Below, one piece after another: positions 1 through 7,529 of a stretch of 38,152 bases of DNA (within the stretch, counting starts at the first letter, position 1; each line of letters starts with the position of its first letter). The position numbers were made by a program, and so were the translations under genes. The notes under the pieces are model-generated. The model searched no databases, was not told the DNA's origin, and worked only from the letters and a program-made list of their open reading frames with translations. Location of the stretch: the NCBI GenBank assembly GCA_937907605.1, contig CALCYI010000047.1, positions 1 through 38,152 of the forward strand. Reading direction: 5' to 3'. Origin of the DNA: an uncultured Clostridia bacterium. GTDB lineage: Bacteria; Bacillota; Clostridia; Oscillospirales; Acutalibacteraceae.

Positions 1-2
1 TA

Positions 3-176
3 AATGATTTGATTGACAAAATAGTTGTGCACGCTCCCGACAAGAGCAGTGGACACAGAAGGCAAAAAGTAGAGATTTACTACAAAGCCATTGGTATCAC
101 TAATATTGCTGATGATGAGGATTTAGTTGCAATGGACGGCAGAGGTCAATGGCGAAAGAACAAAGAAACGGCATAA
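3..176 (+). CDS. C-terminal end of a large serine recombinase (partial)
   Basis: Only the last 57 codons lie in the window; the gene begins upstream. The visible peptide contains IDKIVVHAPDKSSGHRRQ followed by VEIYYKAIGI and ends in WRKNKETA. This is the typical tail (DUF4368-like) of the TndX/TnpX family of large serine recombinases, which excise and integrate conjugative or mobilisable elements of Clostridia. The catalytic serine domain is not in view, so activity cannot be judged. The gene runs toward the hairpins at 184-225 and 437-475, as expected for a recombinase at the very end of its element. Family assignment rests on a short but characteristic motif; the exact element is unknown. 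Confidence 0.85.
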   Translation, partial: NDLIDKIVVHAPDKSSGHRRQKVEIYYKAIGITNIADDEDLVAMDGRGQWRKNKETA

Positions 177-183
177 TTAAATA

Positions 184-225
184 AAGGAAAAGCGGTACAG
201 TCGCTAAACTGTACCGCCATTCCTT
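184..225 (+). terminator. Hairpin after the recombinase gene
   Basis: A perfect 9-bp stem, GCGGTACAG (192-200) with CTGTACCGC (209-217), sits eight bases after the recombinase stop. Outer AAGGAA/TTCCTT arms extend it. It lacks a long T tract, so termination is likely but not certain. Confidence 0.6.
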
Positions 226-436
226 AAAACTTCGTTATCGCACCGACTCATTTTTGTGAGGTTCTTTCTTAACTTAATGACATTGACCCCCCCGGGGGCT
301 TATAATCGCTTCACCGCCTTGCTATAATGAAATTGCAATCAGGCTTTATCCTTATTCCTGTATTTCTACAAAACAAAAAATCCTTAAAAATCCGGTACTG
401 ATTGCACAGACTAACATTTAGTCTGCTATTCTCCAA

Positions 437-475
437 TAGGCACTGAACAGTGCTGTTCAGTGCCTACTTCTTTTT
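437..475 (+). terminator. Strong hairpin with T-rich tail
   Basis: TAGGCACTGAACAG (437-450) and CTGTTCAGTGCCTA (453-466) form a 14-bp perfect inverted repeat, followed by CTTCTTTTT. This is a good intrinsic terminator on the plus strand, probably closing transcription from the recombinase side. Confidence 0.7.
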
Positions 476-570
476 GCAGACAAAAGATTTTCATTCGTTT
501 TCAACATCTGTATTTTTTTGGTTATTATGTTATATGCAGACAACTTCTGATTTGTGGAGCAGATGAACGG

Positions 571-584
571 GCGGCAACTCGGTT
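571..584. repeat. Partial copy of a tRNA-Asn segment
   Basis: GCGGCAACTCGGTT matches 13 of 14 bases of 805-818 inside the tRNA-Asn gene, in the same orientation and 234 bp away on the 3' side of the tRNA. It may be a worn attachment-site repeat. The match is short, so chance is possible. Confidence 0.3.
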
Positions 585-712
585 GGAAATTTGGTGATTT
601 GAGATTGATGTGGTCAACCTGTGGTCAAAATCGCTTTTTTTTGCCAATATTTCCAGGGGTAAGTGAAGGCAAAATCACACCCGTTTCAGTCTATATCCGA
701 ACAAATAAAAGC

Positions 713-777
713 GCCCGAAACGCCGTGTTTGCAACGGTTTCGGGCAAAATGAAAGCCACGCTTAAAGCGTGGCTTTT
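713..777 (-). terminator. Double hairpin downstream of tRNA-Asn
   Basis: Two stems lie just 3' of the tRNA gene. AAAGCCACGCTT (752-763) is perfectly complementary to AAGCGTGGCTTT (765-776), with runs of A/T on both sides, so it can work in both directions. Next to it, GCCCGAAAC (713-721) pairs with GTTTCGGGC (737-745). Confidence 0.75.
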
Positions 778-778
778 G

Positions 779-854
779 TGGCTCCCCTTGCCGGGCTCGA
801 ACCAGCGACAACTCGGTTAACAGCCGAGTGCTCTACCAACTGAGCTAAAGAGGA
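779..854 (-). tRNA. tRNA-Asn (anticodon GUU)
   Basis: Read on the minus strand, the gene has acceptor arm TCCTCTT pairing with AAGGGGA, a D arm AGCTCAGTTGGTAGAGC, anticodon stem CTCGG/CCGAG with loop CTGTTAA (anticodon GTT), a T arm with GGTTCGAGCC, discriminator G and an encoded CCA (779-781). The 76-base length including CCA is standard. It has its own promoter (879-907) and a double-hairpin terminator (713-777), so it is transcribed separately from the rnf operon that ends 108 bases upstream. Confidence 0.97.
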
Positions 855-878
855 ATGTTCACTTTTTCGTGCTTAGTT

Positions 879-907
879 ATAATACCAAATTTAAATTGTA
901 TTGTCAA
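879..907 (-). promoter_or_regulatory. Sigma-A promoter of tRNA-Asn
   Basis: On the minus strand TTGACA (902-907) and TATTAT (879-884) are separated by 17 bases, about 25 bases before the tRNA 5' end. Confidence 0.75.
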
Positions 908-924
908 TATCTTTTTTTAAATAT

Positions 925-954
925 TTTCGGGAGGGTGATCAAACCCTCCCGAAA
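925..954 (-). terminator. Hairpin after rnfB
   Basis: CGGGAGGG (928-935) pairs with CCCTCCCG (944-951), extended by TTT/AAA arms, eight bases beyond the rnfB stop. The stem is strong, but the downstream side on the minus strand is A-rich rather than U-rich, so it is a non-classical terminator or a 3'-end stabiliser. Confidence 0.55.
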
Positions 955-961
955 CTCTTAT

Positions 962-1774
962 TTATTCGTAAAGCTTGATAATCTTTACGGGGCACTTTTC
1001 GGCGCAGAGGCCGCAGCGCGTGCACTTTGAATAATCAATCTTTGCAATATTGTTTTCAAAAATAATCGCGTCGCTCGGGCAGTTGCGCTTACAAAGCGAG
1101 CAGCCGATACAGCCAGCCGTGCAGGCATTCTTAACGTCCTTGCCTCTCGCCTGTGAGGAGCACTGAACGCGGAATTTACTGTCGGCGGGGATAAGCTCGA
1201 TAAGGTGGTGCGGGCATACCCTCAGGCACTTTCCGCAGGCAATACAGAGAGCTTCGTCAACAACCGCCTTTTTATCGATAATTCTGATAGCGCCGTGGTC
1301 GCAGACCTTTACGCACGAGCCAAAGCCAAGGCAGCCGTATTTACACGCATACGGACTTGAGCCGGGCATTTTAGAGGCGTAAATACAGGAGTCGATACCG
1401 TAGTAGTTATAGTCGGTTTCACGCTTTTCGCAGGTTCCGTCGCACTTAACGTACGCAACCTTGCGCTCCATTTCGCCTACCTCCTGTCCCATAATCGCGC
1501 CGATTTTTTCAGCCACGGGCTTTCCGCCTACGGGACAGCCTGTAACGGGAGCCTCGCCCTTTGCGATAGCCGCGGCGAGCGCGTCGCAGCCTGCGTATCC
1601 GCAGCCGCCGCAGTTAGAGCCGGGAAGCTCCTCGCGGATTGCGACCTCTTTTTCATCGACCTCAACCTTAAACAGCTTTTCTGCTATTGAAAGGATAACG
1701 CCGATGATGAGCGCCACTATCGCAAGAACGACGATAGCGATAATAATTGCATTCGTATCCATTGAACTAAACAT
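962..1774 (-). CDS. rnfB: Rnf complex iron-sulfur subunit RnfB
   Basis: RnfB is the multi-cluster ferredoxin-facing subunit of the membrane Rnf complex, which couples electron transfer between ferredoxin and NAD+ to ion pumping. The 270-residue protein has one N-terminal membrane helix (about 8-30), then the RnfB four-cysteine cluster motif (C55, C58, C63, C80). It continues with a Cys-rich stretch and several ferredoxin-type clusters, including CIACGKCLRVCP, CIGCSLCKRNCP and CTRCGLCAEKCP. The start is set by AAGGAGG nine bases upstream. It is the last gene of rnfCDGEAB, 14 bases after rnfA. The gene order matches clostridial Rnf operons. Whether the pumped ion is Na+ or H+ cannot be read from this. 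Confidence 0.97.
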   Translation of the reverse strand: MFSSMDTNAIIIAIVVLAIVALIIGVILSIAEKLFKVEVDEKEVAIREELPGSNCGGCGYAGCDALAAAIAKGEAPVTGCPVGGKPVAEKIGAIMGQEVGEMERKVAYVKCDGTCEKRETDYNYYGIDSCIYASKMPGSSPYACKYGCLGFGSCVKVCDHGAIRIIDKKAVVDEALCIACGKCLRVCPHHLIELIPADSKFRVQCSSQARGKDVKNACTAGCIGCSLCKRNCPSDAIIFENNIAKIDYSKCTRCGLCAEKCPVKIIKLYE

Positions 1775-1788
1775 ACTTCACGCCCTCC

Positions 1789-2370
1789 TTATTTCGGTAA
1801 TACGCCGAAGCCGTAGAAGGCGATGGACATTAAGCAGGCGGTAAGAAGCACTGCGGGAGTGCCCTTAAACGCCTTCGGGAAATTGTTGTTCTCCGTCTTT
1901 TCCCTGATACCAGCCATAATTACGATAGCGATACAGAAGCCTACGGAGGTTCCTATACCCGCGATAACGCTCGTTAAAATGTCATAGTCCTTCTGAACGT
2001 TGGTGAGCGCTACGCCGAGCACCGCACAGTTAGTTGTGATAAGGGGAAGGTATACGCCGAGCGCCTTGTAAAGCGGAGGTACGAACTTCTTGAGGAAGAG
2101 CTCAACAAGCTGTACAAGGAAGGCGATTACCATAATAAATACAATCGTCTTTAAATATGTAAGGTTGAATCTTACGAGAACGAATTTATAAAGCGTTGCC
2201 GCAACCGCAGAGGCGATGGTTATAACAAAGATAACCGCGCCGCCCATACCCGCGGCGGTCTTAACGCTCCTTGAAACGCCGAGGAAGGGGCAGATTCCGA
2301 GGAACTGCGAGAGAACGACGTTATTAACGAGCGCTGTTGAAATCAGAACAAGAAATAAAGTATTAGCCAT
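1789..2370 (-). CDS. rnfA: Rnf complex membrane subunit RnfA
   Basis: RnfA is one of the two homologous six-helix integral membrane subunits (RnfA/RnfE, NqrE/NqrD family) that form the ion and electron path of the complex. The 193-residue product starts MANTLFLVLIST and contains the family signature NNVVLSQFLGICPFLGVS with a conserved cysteine thought to help ligate an intramembrane Fe-S centre, and a second one at TNCAVLGVAL. Length is normal. AAAAGGAGG precedes the ATG by nine bases. The start overlaps the 3' end of rnfE by eight bases, so the two are translationally linked. Confidence 0.97.
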   Translation of the reverse strand: MANTLFLVLISTALVNNVVLSQFLGICPFLGVSRSVKTAAGMGGAVIFVITIASAVAATLYKFVLVRFNLTYLKTIVFIMVIAFLVQLVELFLKKFVPPLYKALGVYLPLITTNCAVLGVALTNVQKDYDILTSVIAGIGTSVGFCIAIVIMAGIREKTENNNFPKAFKGTPAVLLTACLMSIAFYGFGVLPK

Positions 2371-3052
2371 TACTCGTCGCCTCCTTTTCCTCAGCTTCCT
2401 TCATAGGACAGCTTGCGCAGTCTCCGTTGCAGCCGCCGTCGCCCTTGACGTGTCTGTTCGCGCCCTTTAGCTTAAGCTTATTCTGTACGGCGCAGAGCAT
2501 TGCGAGAATGAAGAACGCGCCGGGTGCCATAATGAAGATTGAAATCGGCTCGAAGCTTTTCGGCATAACCTGGAAGCCGAAAGCCGTACCGTTACCGAGA
2601 ATCTCACGGATAACACCGATGAGCGTAAGTCCGATTGTAAAGCCGATACCGATTCCGATACCGTCGAATATCGAAAGAATCGCGCCGTGCTTATTTGCAT
2701 ACGCCTCCGCTCTGCCGAGGATTATACAGTTAACAACGATAAGCGGAATATAGATTCCGAGGCTGTCGTATAAATCCTTAACATAGGCGTGCATAACCAT
2801 CTCTATAACGGTTACGAAGGACGCGATAACCGTAATATATACGGGAACGCGTACCGCGTCGGGAATTATCTTACGCAGAAGCGAAATCATAAAGTTGGAA
2901 AGGACGAGAACGACCATTGTTGCAAGTCCCATACCGATACCGTTCTTTGCGCTGGTAGTTACTGCAAGAGTGGGACACATACCGAGCATAAGGACGAAGG
3001 TCGGATTTTCTTTAACGATACCGTTCCTGAGTCTTTCAAAAATACCCTTCAT
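2363..3052 (-). CDS. rnfE: Rnf complex membrane subunit RnfE
   Basis: RnfE is the partner of RnfA in the membrane core. The protein has six predicted helices and the family signatures NPTFVLMLGMCPTLAVT and VNCIILGRAEAYA. The ATG at 3052 is preferred because GGGGAG lies eight bases before it; an upstream in-frame GTG at 3061 has no room for a ribosome site. The 229-residue product carries an extra C-terminal tail with C208-x3-C212-x2-C215 (in GGCNGDCASCPM) followed by an acidic/Lys run. The cysteine tail is not part of the core fold and might bind metal (inference). Overlaps rnfG and rnfA by a few bases. Confidence 0.95.
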   Translation of the reverse strand: MKGIFERLRNGIVKENPTFVLMLGMCPTLAVTTSAKNGIGMGLATMVVLVLSNFMISLLRKIIPDAVRVPVYITVIASFVTVIEMVMHAYVKDLYDSLGIYIPLIVVNCIILGRAEAYANKHGAILSIFDGIGIGIGFTIGLTLIGVIREILGNGTAFGFQVMPKSFEPISIFIMAPGAFFILAMLCAVQNKLKLKGANRHVKGDGGCNGDCASCPMKEAEEKEATSNG

Positions 3053-3057
3053 ATATC

Positions 3058-3666
3058 TCACTCCCCTTTCAGCATAGTATTATAAAGATTGATTGCTTCG
3101 TTAACCGCAGTTGTTACCGCAGTAGTTGTAATCGTAGCGCCGCTGATGGCGTCAATCTCGTTAGGGGCGCTCTTGCCCGTCTTGGTGAAAACGATTTCCT
3201 CAGCAGGCATTCCCGCAAACTGAGAGGCAAATTCGTCCTCCGACGCCCTTGCGCCGAGGCCGGGAGTCTCGCTCGCCGATATTACGGAAAACGCGGTGAG
3301 CGCTCCCTCGTTTGAAATACCTACGGCAATCTGAACGTCTCCGCCATAGCCGTTTGCCGAGGTCGCGTCGATTACATAGCCGAGAATACTGCCGCTCTTA
3401 TCCTTTGCGGCAAGCACGGCGTTAATTGTTATGGAATCGTCAGCAGGAGCGTAAGAGGACGACTCGCCGGTAAAGCCCAAAAGCTCTTCAAATTCCGCCG
3501 CGTCGGAATATACGCTCCTGTATATCTCCGCTCTCGCTTCCTCCTCAGCCTTAGCAATCGGTTCCATTGTAATCTGGTTTAATACCGCAAGAATTGATAC
3601 GGAAATGAGCGCTATAACAAAGAGGACAATAATGTTCTTAAATGCAGATGATTTTGATTTAGCCAT
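3058..3666 (-). CDS. rnfG: Rnf complex flavin subunit RnfG
   Basis: RnfG is a membrane-anchored flavoprotein of the Rnf complex carrying covalently bound FMN on the outer face. The 202-residue protein has one N-terminal helix (about 9-27), an extracytoplasmic FMN-binding domain, and the covalent FMN motif SGAT (175-178) near the C-terminus, with T178 as the predicted attachment residue. Also visible is ETPGLGARASEDEF, typical of the FMN-binding domain. A GGAGGG ribosome site precedes the ATG, and the start overlaps rnfD by eight bases. Confidence 0.96.
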   Translation of the reverse strand: MAKSKSSAFKNIIVLFVIALISVSILAVLNQITMEPIAKAEEEARAEIYRSVYSDAAEFEELLGFTGESSSYAPADDSITINAVLAAKDKSGSILGYVIDATSANGYGGDVQIAVGISNEGALTAFSVISASETPGLGARASEDEFASQFAGMPAEEIVFTKTGKSAPNEIDAISGATITTTAVTTAVNEAINLYNTMLKGE

Positions 3667-4624
3667 TAGCCTTGCCCTCCTTTGCCTTTCTTATCCTTTT
3701 GCTTCTCTCTAAGCCGAAGGGCATAGGAACGGTAACTCTTTCAATAAGAGGTACGAGCATATTGCCTATGATAATAGCATAGGATACGCCCTCAGCGGTT
3801 GAACCGAGCGTTCTGAAAAGCGCGGTAAGGAGACCGATAAGAAGCGCGAAGAGGTACTGTCCCCTCTTGGTAATCGGGCTCGTTACGTAGTCGGTAGCCA
3901 TAAAGAACGCACCGACAAGGAGTCCGCCCGAAAGCGCCTGTGAAAGAAGATATACGGGCTCAAAGCTTCCGCTTTGAATATAGCGTATTAACGCGATAAT
4001 CGCGATTGTTGAGATAATATATGTAAAAGGAATTCTAAGGGAGATAACTCTCTTTATAACAAGATAAGCTGCGCCTATGAGGATAGCAACGGCTGAAACC
4101 TCGCCTATCGTACCCGCGTGGTTACCGATGAAAAGAGTCATCAAATCAAGCGTCTCGCCGTTTCTCATAGCGGCAAGAGGAGTTGCGGAGGATACGCCGT
4201 CTACTGCGAAGTTAGTCATCCTCTGAGTAAAGGAAATCATAAGGAAGCAGCGACCCGCAAGCGCGGGGTTCATAAAATTCTGACCGAGACCGCCGAAGAA
4301 CATCTTAACGGCGATAATCGCGAACGCCGAGCCGAGCACAGCCATCCACCACGTAGCCGTGGGAGGAAGGTTAACGGCGATAATCATACCCGTTACAAGC
4401 GCGCTGCAATCAAAAATCGTAATCGGCTTTTTAGCAAGAAGCTCATATAAAGCCTCGAACAAAATACAGCTAACTATACTTACAAGCGTAACTATTGCGG
4501 CATTCAGTCCGAAGTGGTAAATACCGAAGCCGAGAGTGGGGACAAGCGCTATCGCAACGTCGCGCATAATCTTCTGCGTGGAGCTTTTATCCCTCACGTG
4601 CGGTGAAATTGAAACATTATACAC
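3659..4624 (-). CDS. rnfD: Rnf complex membrane flavin subunit RnfD
   Basis: RnfD is the multi-helix membrane subunit that carries a second covalent FMN. The 321-residue protein shows about nine hydrophobic segments and the FMN attachment motif SSATPLAAM, with T148 as the predicted flavinylated residue. GGLGQNFMNPALAGRCFL and TDYVTSPIT are also characteristic of the RnfD/NqrB family. The start codon is GTG (4622-4624), preceded by GGAGG and GAAGG. It follows rnfC by 15 bases and overlaps rnfG. No ApbE-type flavin transferase, needed to attach FMN, is encoded in this window. Confidence 0.96.
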   Translation of the reverse strand: MYNVSISPHVRDKSSTQKIMRDVAIALVPTLGFGIYHFGLNAAIVTLVSIVSCILFEALYELLAKKPITIFDCSALVTGMIIAVNLPPTATWWMAVLGSAFAIIAVKMFFGGLGQNFMNPALAGRCFLMISFTQRMTNFAVDGVSSATPLAAMRNGETLDLMTLFIGNHAGTIGEVSAVAILIGAAYLVIKRVISLRIPFTYIISTIAIIALIRYIQSGSFEPVYLLSQALSGGLLVGAFFMATDYVTSPITKRGQYLFALLIGLLTALFRTLGSTAEGVSYAIIIGNMLVPLIERVTVPMPFGLERSKRIRKAKEGKANG

Positions 4625-4639
4625 TTACCTTCCCCTCCC

Positions 4640-5971
4640 TTACTTCTTATTCTGTGCAGCCTGCTCGCGAAGCTGAATTCTTCCGAGCTTGAACATCTGC
4701 GTAAGCGGAATCTTTGCGGGGCAGACATACGCGCATGAGCCGCACTCAATGCACTCCATACCGCCGAGTCTGCCGAACTCCTCAACGTTCTGCCTCTTCA
4801 TCGCCTGCCCCATCATCTGAGGTACAAGGCTCTGAGGACAGGCGTTAACGCAGCGTCCGCAGTGAATACAGTTGGTTTCGATTGCGTCGGCAACCTCGTC
4901 GTGAGAATAAACGAGGATGGACGAGGTCGTTTTGATAATCGGGACGTCAATGCTGCCCATAGCGATACCCATCATCGGACCGCCCGAGATGAACTTAAGC
5001 GCATTTTCCTTAGCGCCGCCCGCAGCCTCAAGCACGTACTTATGGTTAACGCCTATCGGCACGTCGAAATTAGCGCCCTTGTTAACCGCTTCGCCCGTCA
5101 CGGTAACAACGTTATGTATCAGCGGCATATTCTTATATACCGCCTCATATATTGCAAATACGGTACCAACGTTATCAACGATACAGCCCTTGTCGGCAGG
5201 GAGCATCTTTGAGTGAATTTTCCTTTTGGTTACGGCATAGATAAGCTGTCTTTCGCCGCCCTGGGGATACTTGGTCTTAAGCGGACAAACGCTGATTCTG
5301 TCGTCAATCCTCGCCATCTGCTCCATAACCTTAATAGCCTCGGGCTTGTTGTTTTCAATACCGATAACCGCCCTTGCTTTCTTATGGAAAAGCTTAAGGA
5401 TTGCCTGAATACCGAGGATGAGCTCCTCAGGCTTTTCAAGCATAAGACGGTAGTCCGAGGTAAGATACGGCTCACACTCAGCGCCGTTTATAATAATCGT
5501 GTCGATATCGGCGCTGTTTTTCGGCGAAAGCTTAACGTACGTCGGAAAGCCCGCGCCGCCGAGACCTACAATACCCGCGTCCTTAACGGCGTTAATAATA
5601 TCCTCACGGCTCATATCCTCGAGCTTTCTTTCGTCTCCGAAGCCCTCTACCGCTTCGTCAAGACCGTCGTTTTCGATAACGATACAGTCCGCCTTGCTGC
5701 CGTTTGCGACAAGCCTTTTTTCAACAGCCTTTACAGTACCCGATACGGAGGAGTGAATCGGTGCTCCGATAAATCCGCCCGCCTCGGCTATTACCTGTCC
5801 CTTGAGCACTCTGTCGCCCCTTGCAACTACGGGCTTTGAGGGAGCGCCGAGGTTCTGGGAAAGAGGAAAGACCATAACGTCCTCAGCCTCAAGCGGACGG
5901 ATTTCACAGTCTTTTGTAATATCCTTACCACCGAAGGGATGAACGCCTCTTCTAAAGGTTTTTAGCTTCAT
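4640..5971 (-). CDS. rnfC: Rnf complex NADH-binding subunit RnfC
   Basis: RnfC is the peripheral NADH/flavin-binding subunit at which NAD+ is reduced or NADH oxidised. The N-terminus (MKLKTFRRGVHPFGGKD) is typical. The GGAGFPTYVKL region belongs to the NADH/FMN-binding fold. Two ferredoxin clusters lie near the C-terminus: C368, C371, C374, C378 and C407, C410, C413, C417. The ATG at 5971 is chosen because AAAGGAATAAGGAGA precedes it; a longer reading from 5995 has no ribosome site. It is the first gene of the operon, read from the promoter at 6008-6036, and is divergent from the peroxidase gene. Confidence 0.96.
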   Translation of the reverse strand: MKLKTFRRGVHPFGGKDITKDCEIRPLEAEDVMVFPLSQNLGAPSKPVVARGDRVLKGQVIAEAGGFIGAPIHSSVSGTVKAVEKRLVANGSKADCIVIENDGLDEAVEGFGDERKLEDMSREDIINAVKDAGIVGLGGAGFPTYVKLSPKNSADIDTIIINGAECEPYLTSDYRLMLEKPEELILGIQAILKLFHKKARAVIGIENNKPEAIKVMEQMARIDDRISVCPLKTKYPQGGERQLIYAVTKRKIHSKMLPADKGCIVDNVGTVFAIYEAVYKNMPLIHNVVTVTGEAVNKGANFDVPIGVNHKYVLEAAGGAKENALKFISGGPMMGIAMGSIDVPIIKTTSSILVYSHDEVADAIETNCIHCGRCVNACPQSLVPQMMGQAMKRQNVEEFGRLGGMECIECGSCAYVCPAKIPLTQMFKLGRIQLREQAAQNKK

Positions 5972-6007
5972 TCTCCTTATTCCTTTCATATACATATGAT
6001 AAATAAT

Positions 6008-6036
6008 ATTTTAGCATAATATAATATATTATTCAA
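6008..6036 (-). promoter_or_regulatory. Promoter of the rnf operon
   Basis: On the minus strand TTGAAT (6031-6036), 17 bases, then TAAAAT (6008-6013) preceded by TGC (extended -10). The leader to rnfC is about 30 bases. Surroundings are very A/T-rich. Confidence 0.6.
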
Positions 6037-6091
6037 TAATTGATAATAATATAACAAAGGAAAAGCTCAGTAAAATTTTTCAAAAAAGCTC

Positions 6092-6148
6092 TTGACAAAT
6101 ACAGGATAGTGTATTATAATGACATTGTAATAAATTGTACGCAATTTA
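6092..6148 (+). promoter_or_regulatory. Consensus promoter and operator-like palindromes of the peroxidase operon
   Basis: TTGACA (6092-6097) and TATAAT (6115-6120) are exact consensus with a 17-base spacer. Overlapping the -10 is TTATAAT-GAC-ATTGTAA (6114-6130), an imperfect inverted repeat. Directly after it is TAAATTG-TACG-CAATTTA (6131-6148), a perfect 7-4-7 palindrome covering the likely transcription start. A promoter this strong with palindromes at the start site is probably repressed. The AATTG/CAATT half sites recall MarR/OhrR-type operators and the first element recalls a PerR box with altered spacing; which regulator binds is inference. Confidence 0.7.
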
Positions 6149-6178
6149 ATTTTACAAAATTTATAGGAGGATTTTACA

Positions 6179-6643
6179 ATGAGCATTTATGATTTTAAGG
6201 TAACGACAAATAAGGGCGTTGAAACCACCATCGGCGAGTATGCGGGCAAGGTGCTCCTCATCGTTAACACCGCGACAGGCTGCGGCTTTACTCCTCAGTA
6301 CGAGGGACTTGAGAATATGTACCGCAAGTACAAGGAGCAGGGCTTTGAAATTCTTGACTTCCCCTGCAATCAGTTCGCATTCCAGGCACCCGGCGACGAC
6401 GCTAAAATTGACCAGTTCTGTACTCTTAAGTACAACACCACCTTCCCCCGTTTCAAAAAGATTAAGGTTAACGGCGGCGATGCTGAGCCTCTCTACGATT
6501 TCTTAAAGGACGCAACCGACGGCAAGAGAATCAAGTGGAACTTCACTAAATTCCTCGTTGACAGAGAGGGCAATGTTGTTGGCAGATTTGCATCCAGCGA
6601 CACTCCCGAAGCAATCGAAGCAAAGGTAGAAGAACTTTTATAA
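6179..6643 (+). CDS. Glutathione-peroxidase family (thiol peroxidase), Cys type
   Basis: This enzyme reduces peroxides. In Clostridia, which mostly lack glutathione, members of this family generally use thioredoxin, and a thioredoxin gene lies 0.9 kb downstream. The 154-residue protein has the peroxidatic Cys in NTATGCGFTPQ (C35; Cys rather than selenocysteine), FPCNQF with the active-site Gln (Q65), and KWNFTKFL with the Trp-Asn pair (W120, N121). C81 in FCTLKYNTTFP is a candidate resolving cysteine. AGGAGG precedes the ATG by eight bases. First gene of the operon read from the promoter at 6092-6120. Confidence 0.95.
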   Translation: MSIYDFKVTTNKGVETTIGEYAGKVLLIVNTATGCGFTPQYEGLENMYRKYKEQGFEILDFPCNQFAFQAPGDDAKIDQFCTLKYNTTFPRFKKIKVNGGDAEPLYDFLKDATDGKRIKWNFTKFLVDREGNVVGRFASSDTPEAIEAKVEELL

Positions 6644-6668
6644 TAACTACTATTCGGCGGTAAAAACT

Positions 6669-7529
6669 ATGTATGATATTATCATTATCGGCGCAGGTCC
6701 CGCGGGAATCTCCGCGTCGCTCTATGCAAAGCGCGCCAACAAAAGCGTGCTTGTATTGTACCACGGCGAAAGCCAGCTTGAAAAGGCGCATATGATTGAC
6801 AATTACTACGGCTTCCCGGGCGGTATCACGGGCACTCAGCTATATGAGGACGGAATTGCTCAGGCTGAGGCGCTCGGAGTTGAGGTTAAAAAAGAGGAAG
6901 TGCTTCATATTGAAATGAACGCTTCGATGAACTACGATATTACCACAACCGACGGAAAGTACGAGGGCACGGCGCTCATACTCGCAACGGGAAATAAGAA
7001 GATTAAGCCGAATATCAAGGGCGTTAATGAATTTGAGGGCAGGGGCATAAGCTACTGCGCTATCTGCGACGGCTTCTTTTACCGCAAAAAGACGGTTGCC
7101 GTGCTCGGTAACGGCGACTATGCGCTTTCCGAGGCGGGCGACCTTGACAATATCGCAGGAAAGCTATATATTTTAACTGACGGGCTTTCTGCTCCAAAGA
7201 CGGATAAATACGAGGTTATCACAAAGAAAATCGCCGAAATCAAGGGCGATATGAAGGTGAGGAGCGTAGTATTTGACGACGGCAGCGAGCTTGAACTCGA
7301 CGGACTCTTTATTGCCGTCGGTACTGCGGGCGGCGCTGACTTTGCAAAAAAGCTCGGCGTTCAGCTTGACGGCGACAGCATTAAGGTAAACGAAAAGATG
7401 GCGACCAACGTGCCCGGGATATTTTCCTGCGGCAACGTTAACGGCGGTCTTTTACAGGTCTGCAAGGCGGTCTATGAGGGCGGCGAGGCAGGTCTGGCTG
7501 CAGTAAAATACGTAAAGGAGAAAAAATAA
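6669..7529 (+). CDS. Thioredoxin reductase-like flavoprotein, probably ferredoxin-dependent
   Basis: The protein has the thioredoxin reductase fold: FAD-binding GAGPAG (8-13), redox cysteines CAIC (C130, C133) and a C-terminal FAD motif. Length is 286 residues against about 310 for NADPH enzymes. The second dinucleotide motif is GNGDYA (147-152), and the HRRxxxR motif that binds NADPH phosphate is absent; the equivalent place reads YILTDGLSAPKT. The usual GD of the FAD motif is GN (G255-N256). These changes resemble the ferredoxin-dependent flavin thioredoxin reductases described in Clostridium. Its thioredoxin partner follows, with overlapping stop and start (TAATG). NADPH use seems unlikely, but the electron donor is inferred. 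Confidence 0.85.
   Translation: MYDIIIIGAGPAGISASLYAKRANKSVLVLYHGESQLEKAHMIDNYYGFPGGITGTQLYEDGIAQAEALGVEVKKEEVLHIEMNASMNYDITTTDGKYEGTALILATGNKKIKPNIKGVNEFEGRGISYCAICDGFFYRKKTVAVLGNGDYALSEAGDLDNIAGKLYILTDGLSAPKTDKYEVITKKIAEIKGDMKVRSVVFDDGSELELDGLFIAVGTAGGADFAKKLGVQLDGDSIKVNEKMATNVPGIFSCGNVNGGLLQVCKAVYEGGEAGLAAVKYVKEKK

Larger units (their letters stand above)
226..778. other. Gene-free end of a mobile element, hairpin-rich
   Basis: No convincing gene lies here. The stretch holds a small hairpin (CAGACT 407-412 with AGTCTG 420-425), an inverted pair GCAATCAG (335-342) / CTGATTGC (398-405), a C/G-rich palindrome near 287-298, and the direct repeat GTGGTCAA-CCT-GTGGTCAA around 610-630. Such structure fits the terminal region of an integrated element next to a tRNA gene. 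The element boundary itself cannot be fixed from one side. Confidence 0.5.

Noticed and set aside
554..820. 88-residue open frame on the plus strand
   Set aside because: Its end is the antisense of tRNA-Asn and its middle covers terminator hairpins; composition is not protein-like.
5213..5839. 208-residue open frame antisense to rnfC
   Set aside because: Shadow of rnfC, which has full Fe-S motifs on the other strand.
6179..6643. Selenocysteine in the glutathione-peroxidase homologue
   Set aside because: The active-site codon is TGC (Cys), with no in-frame TGA.
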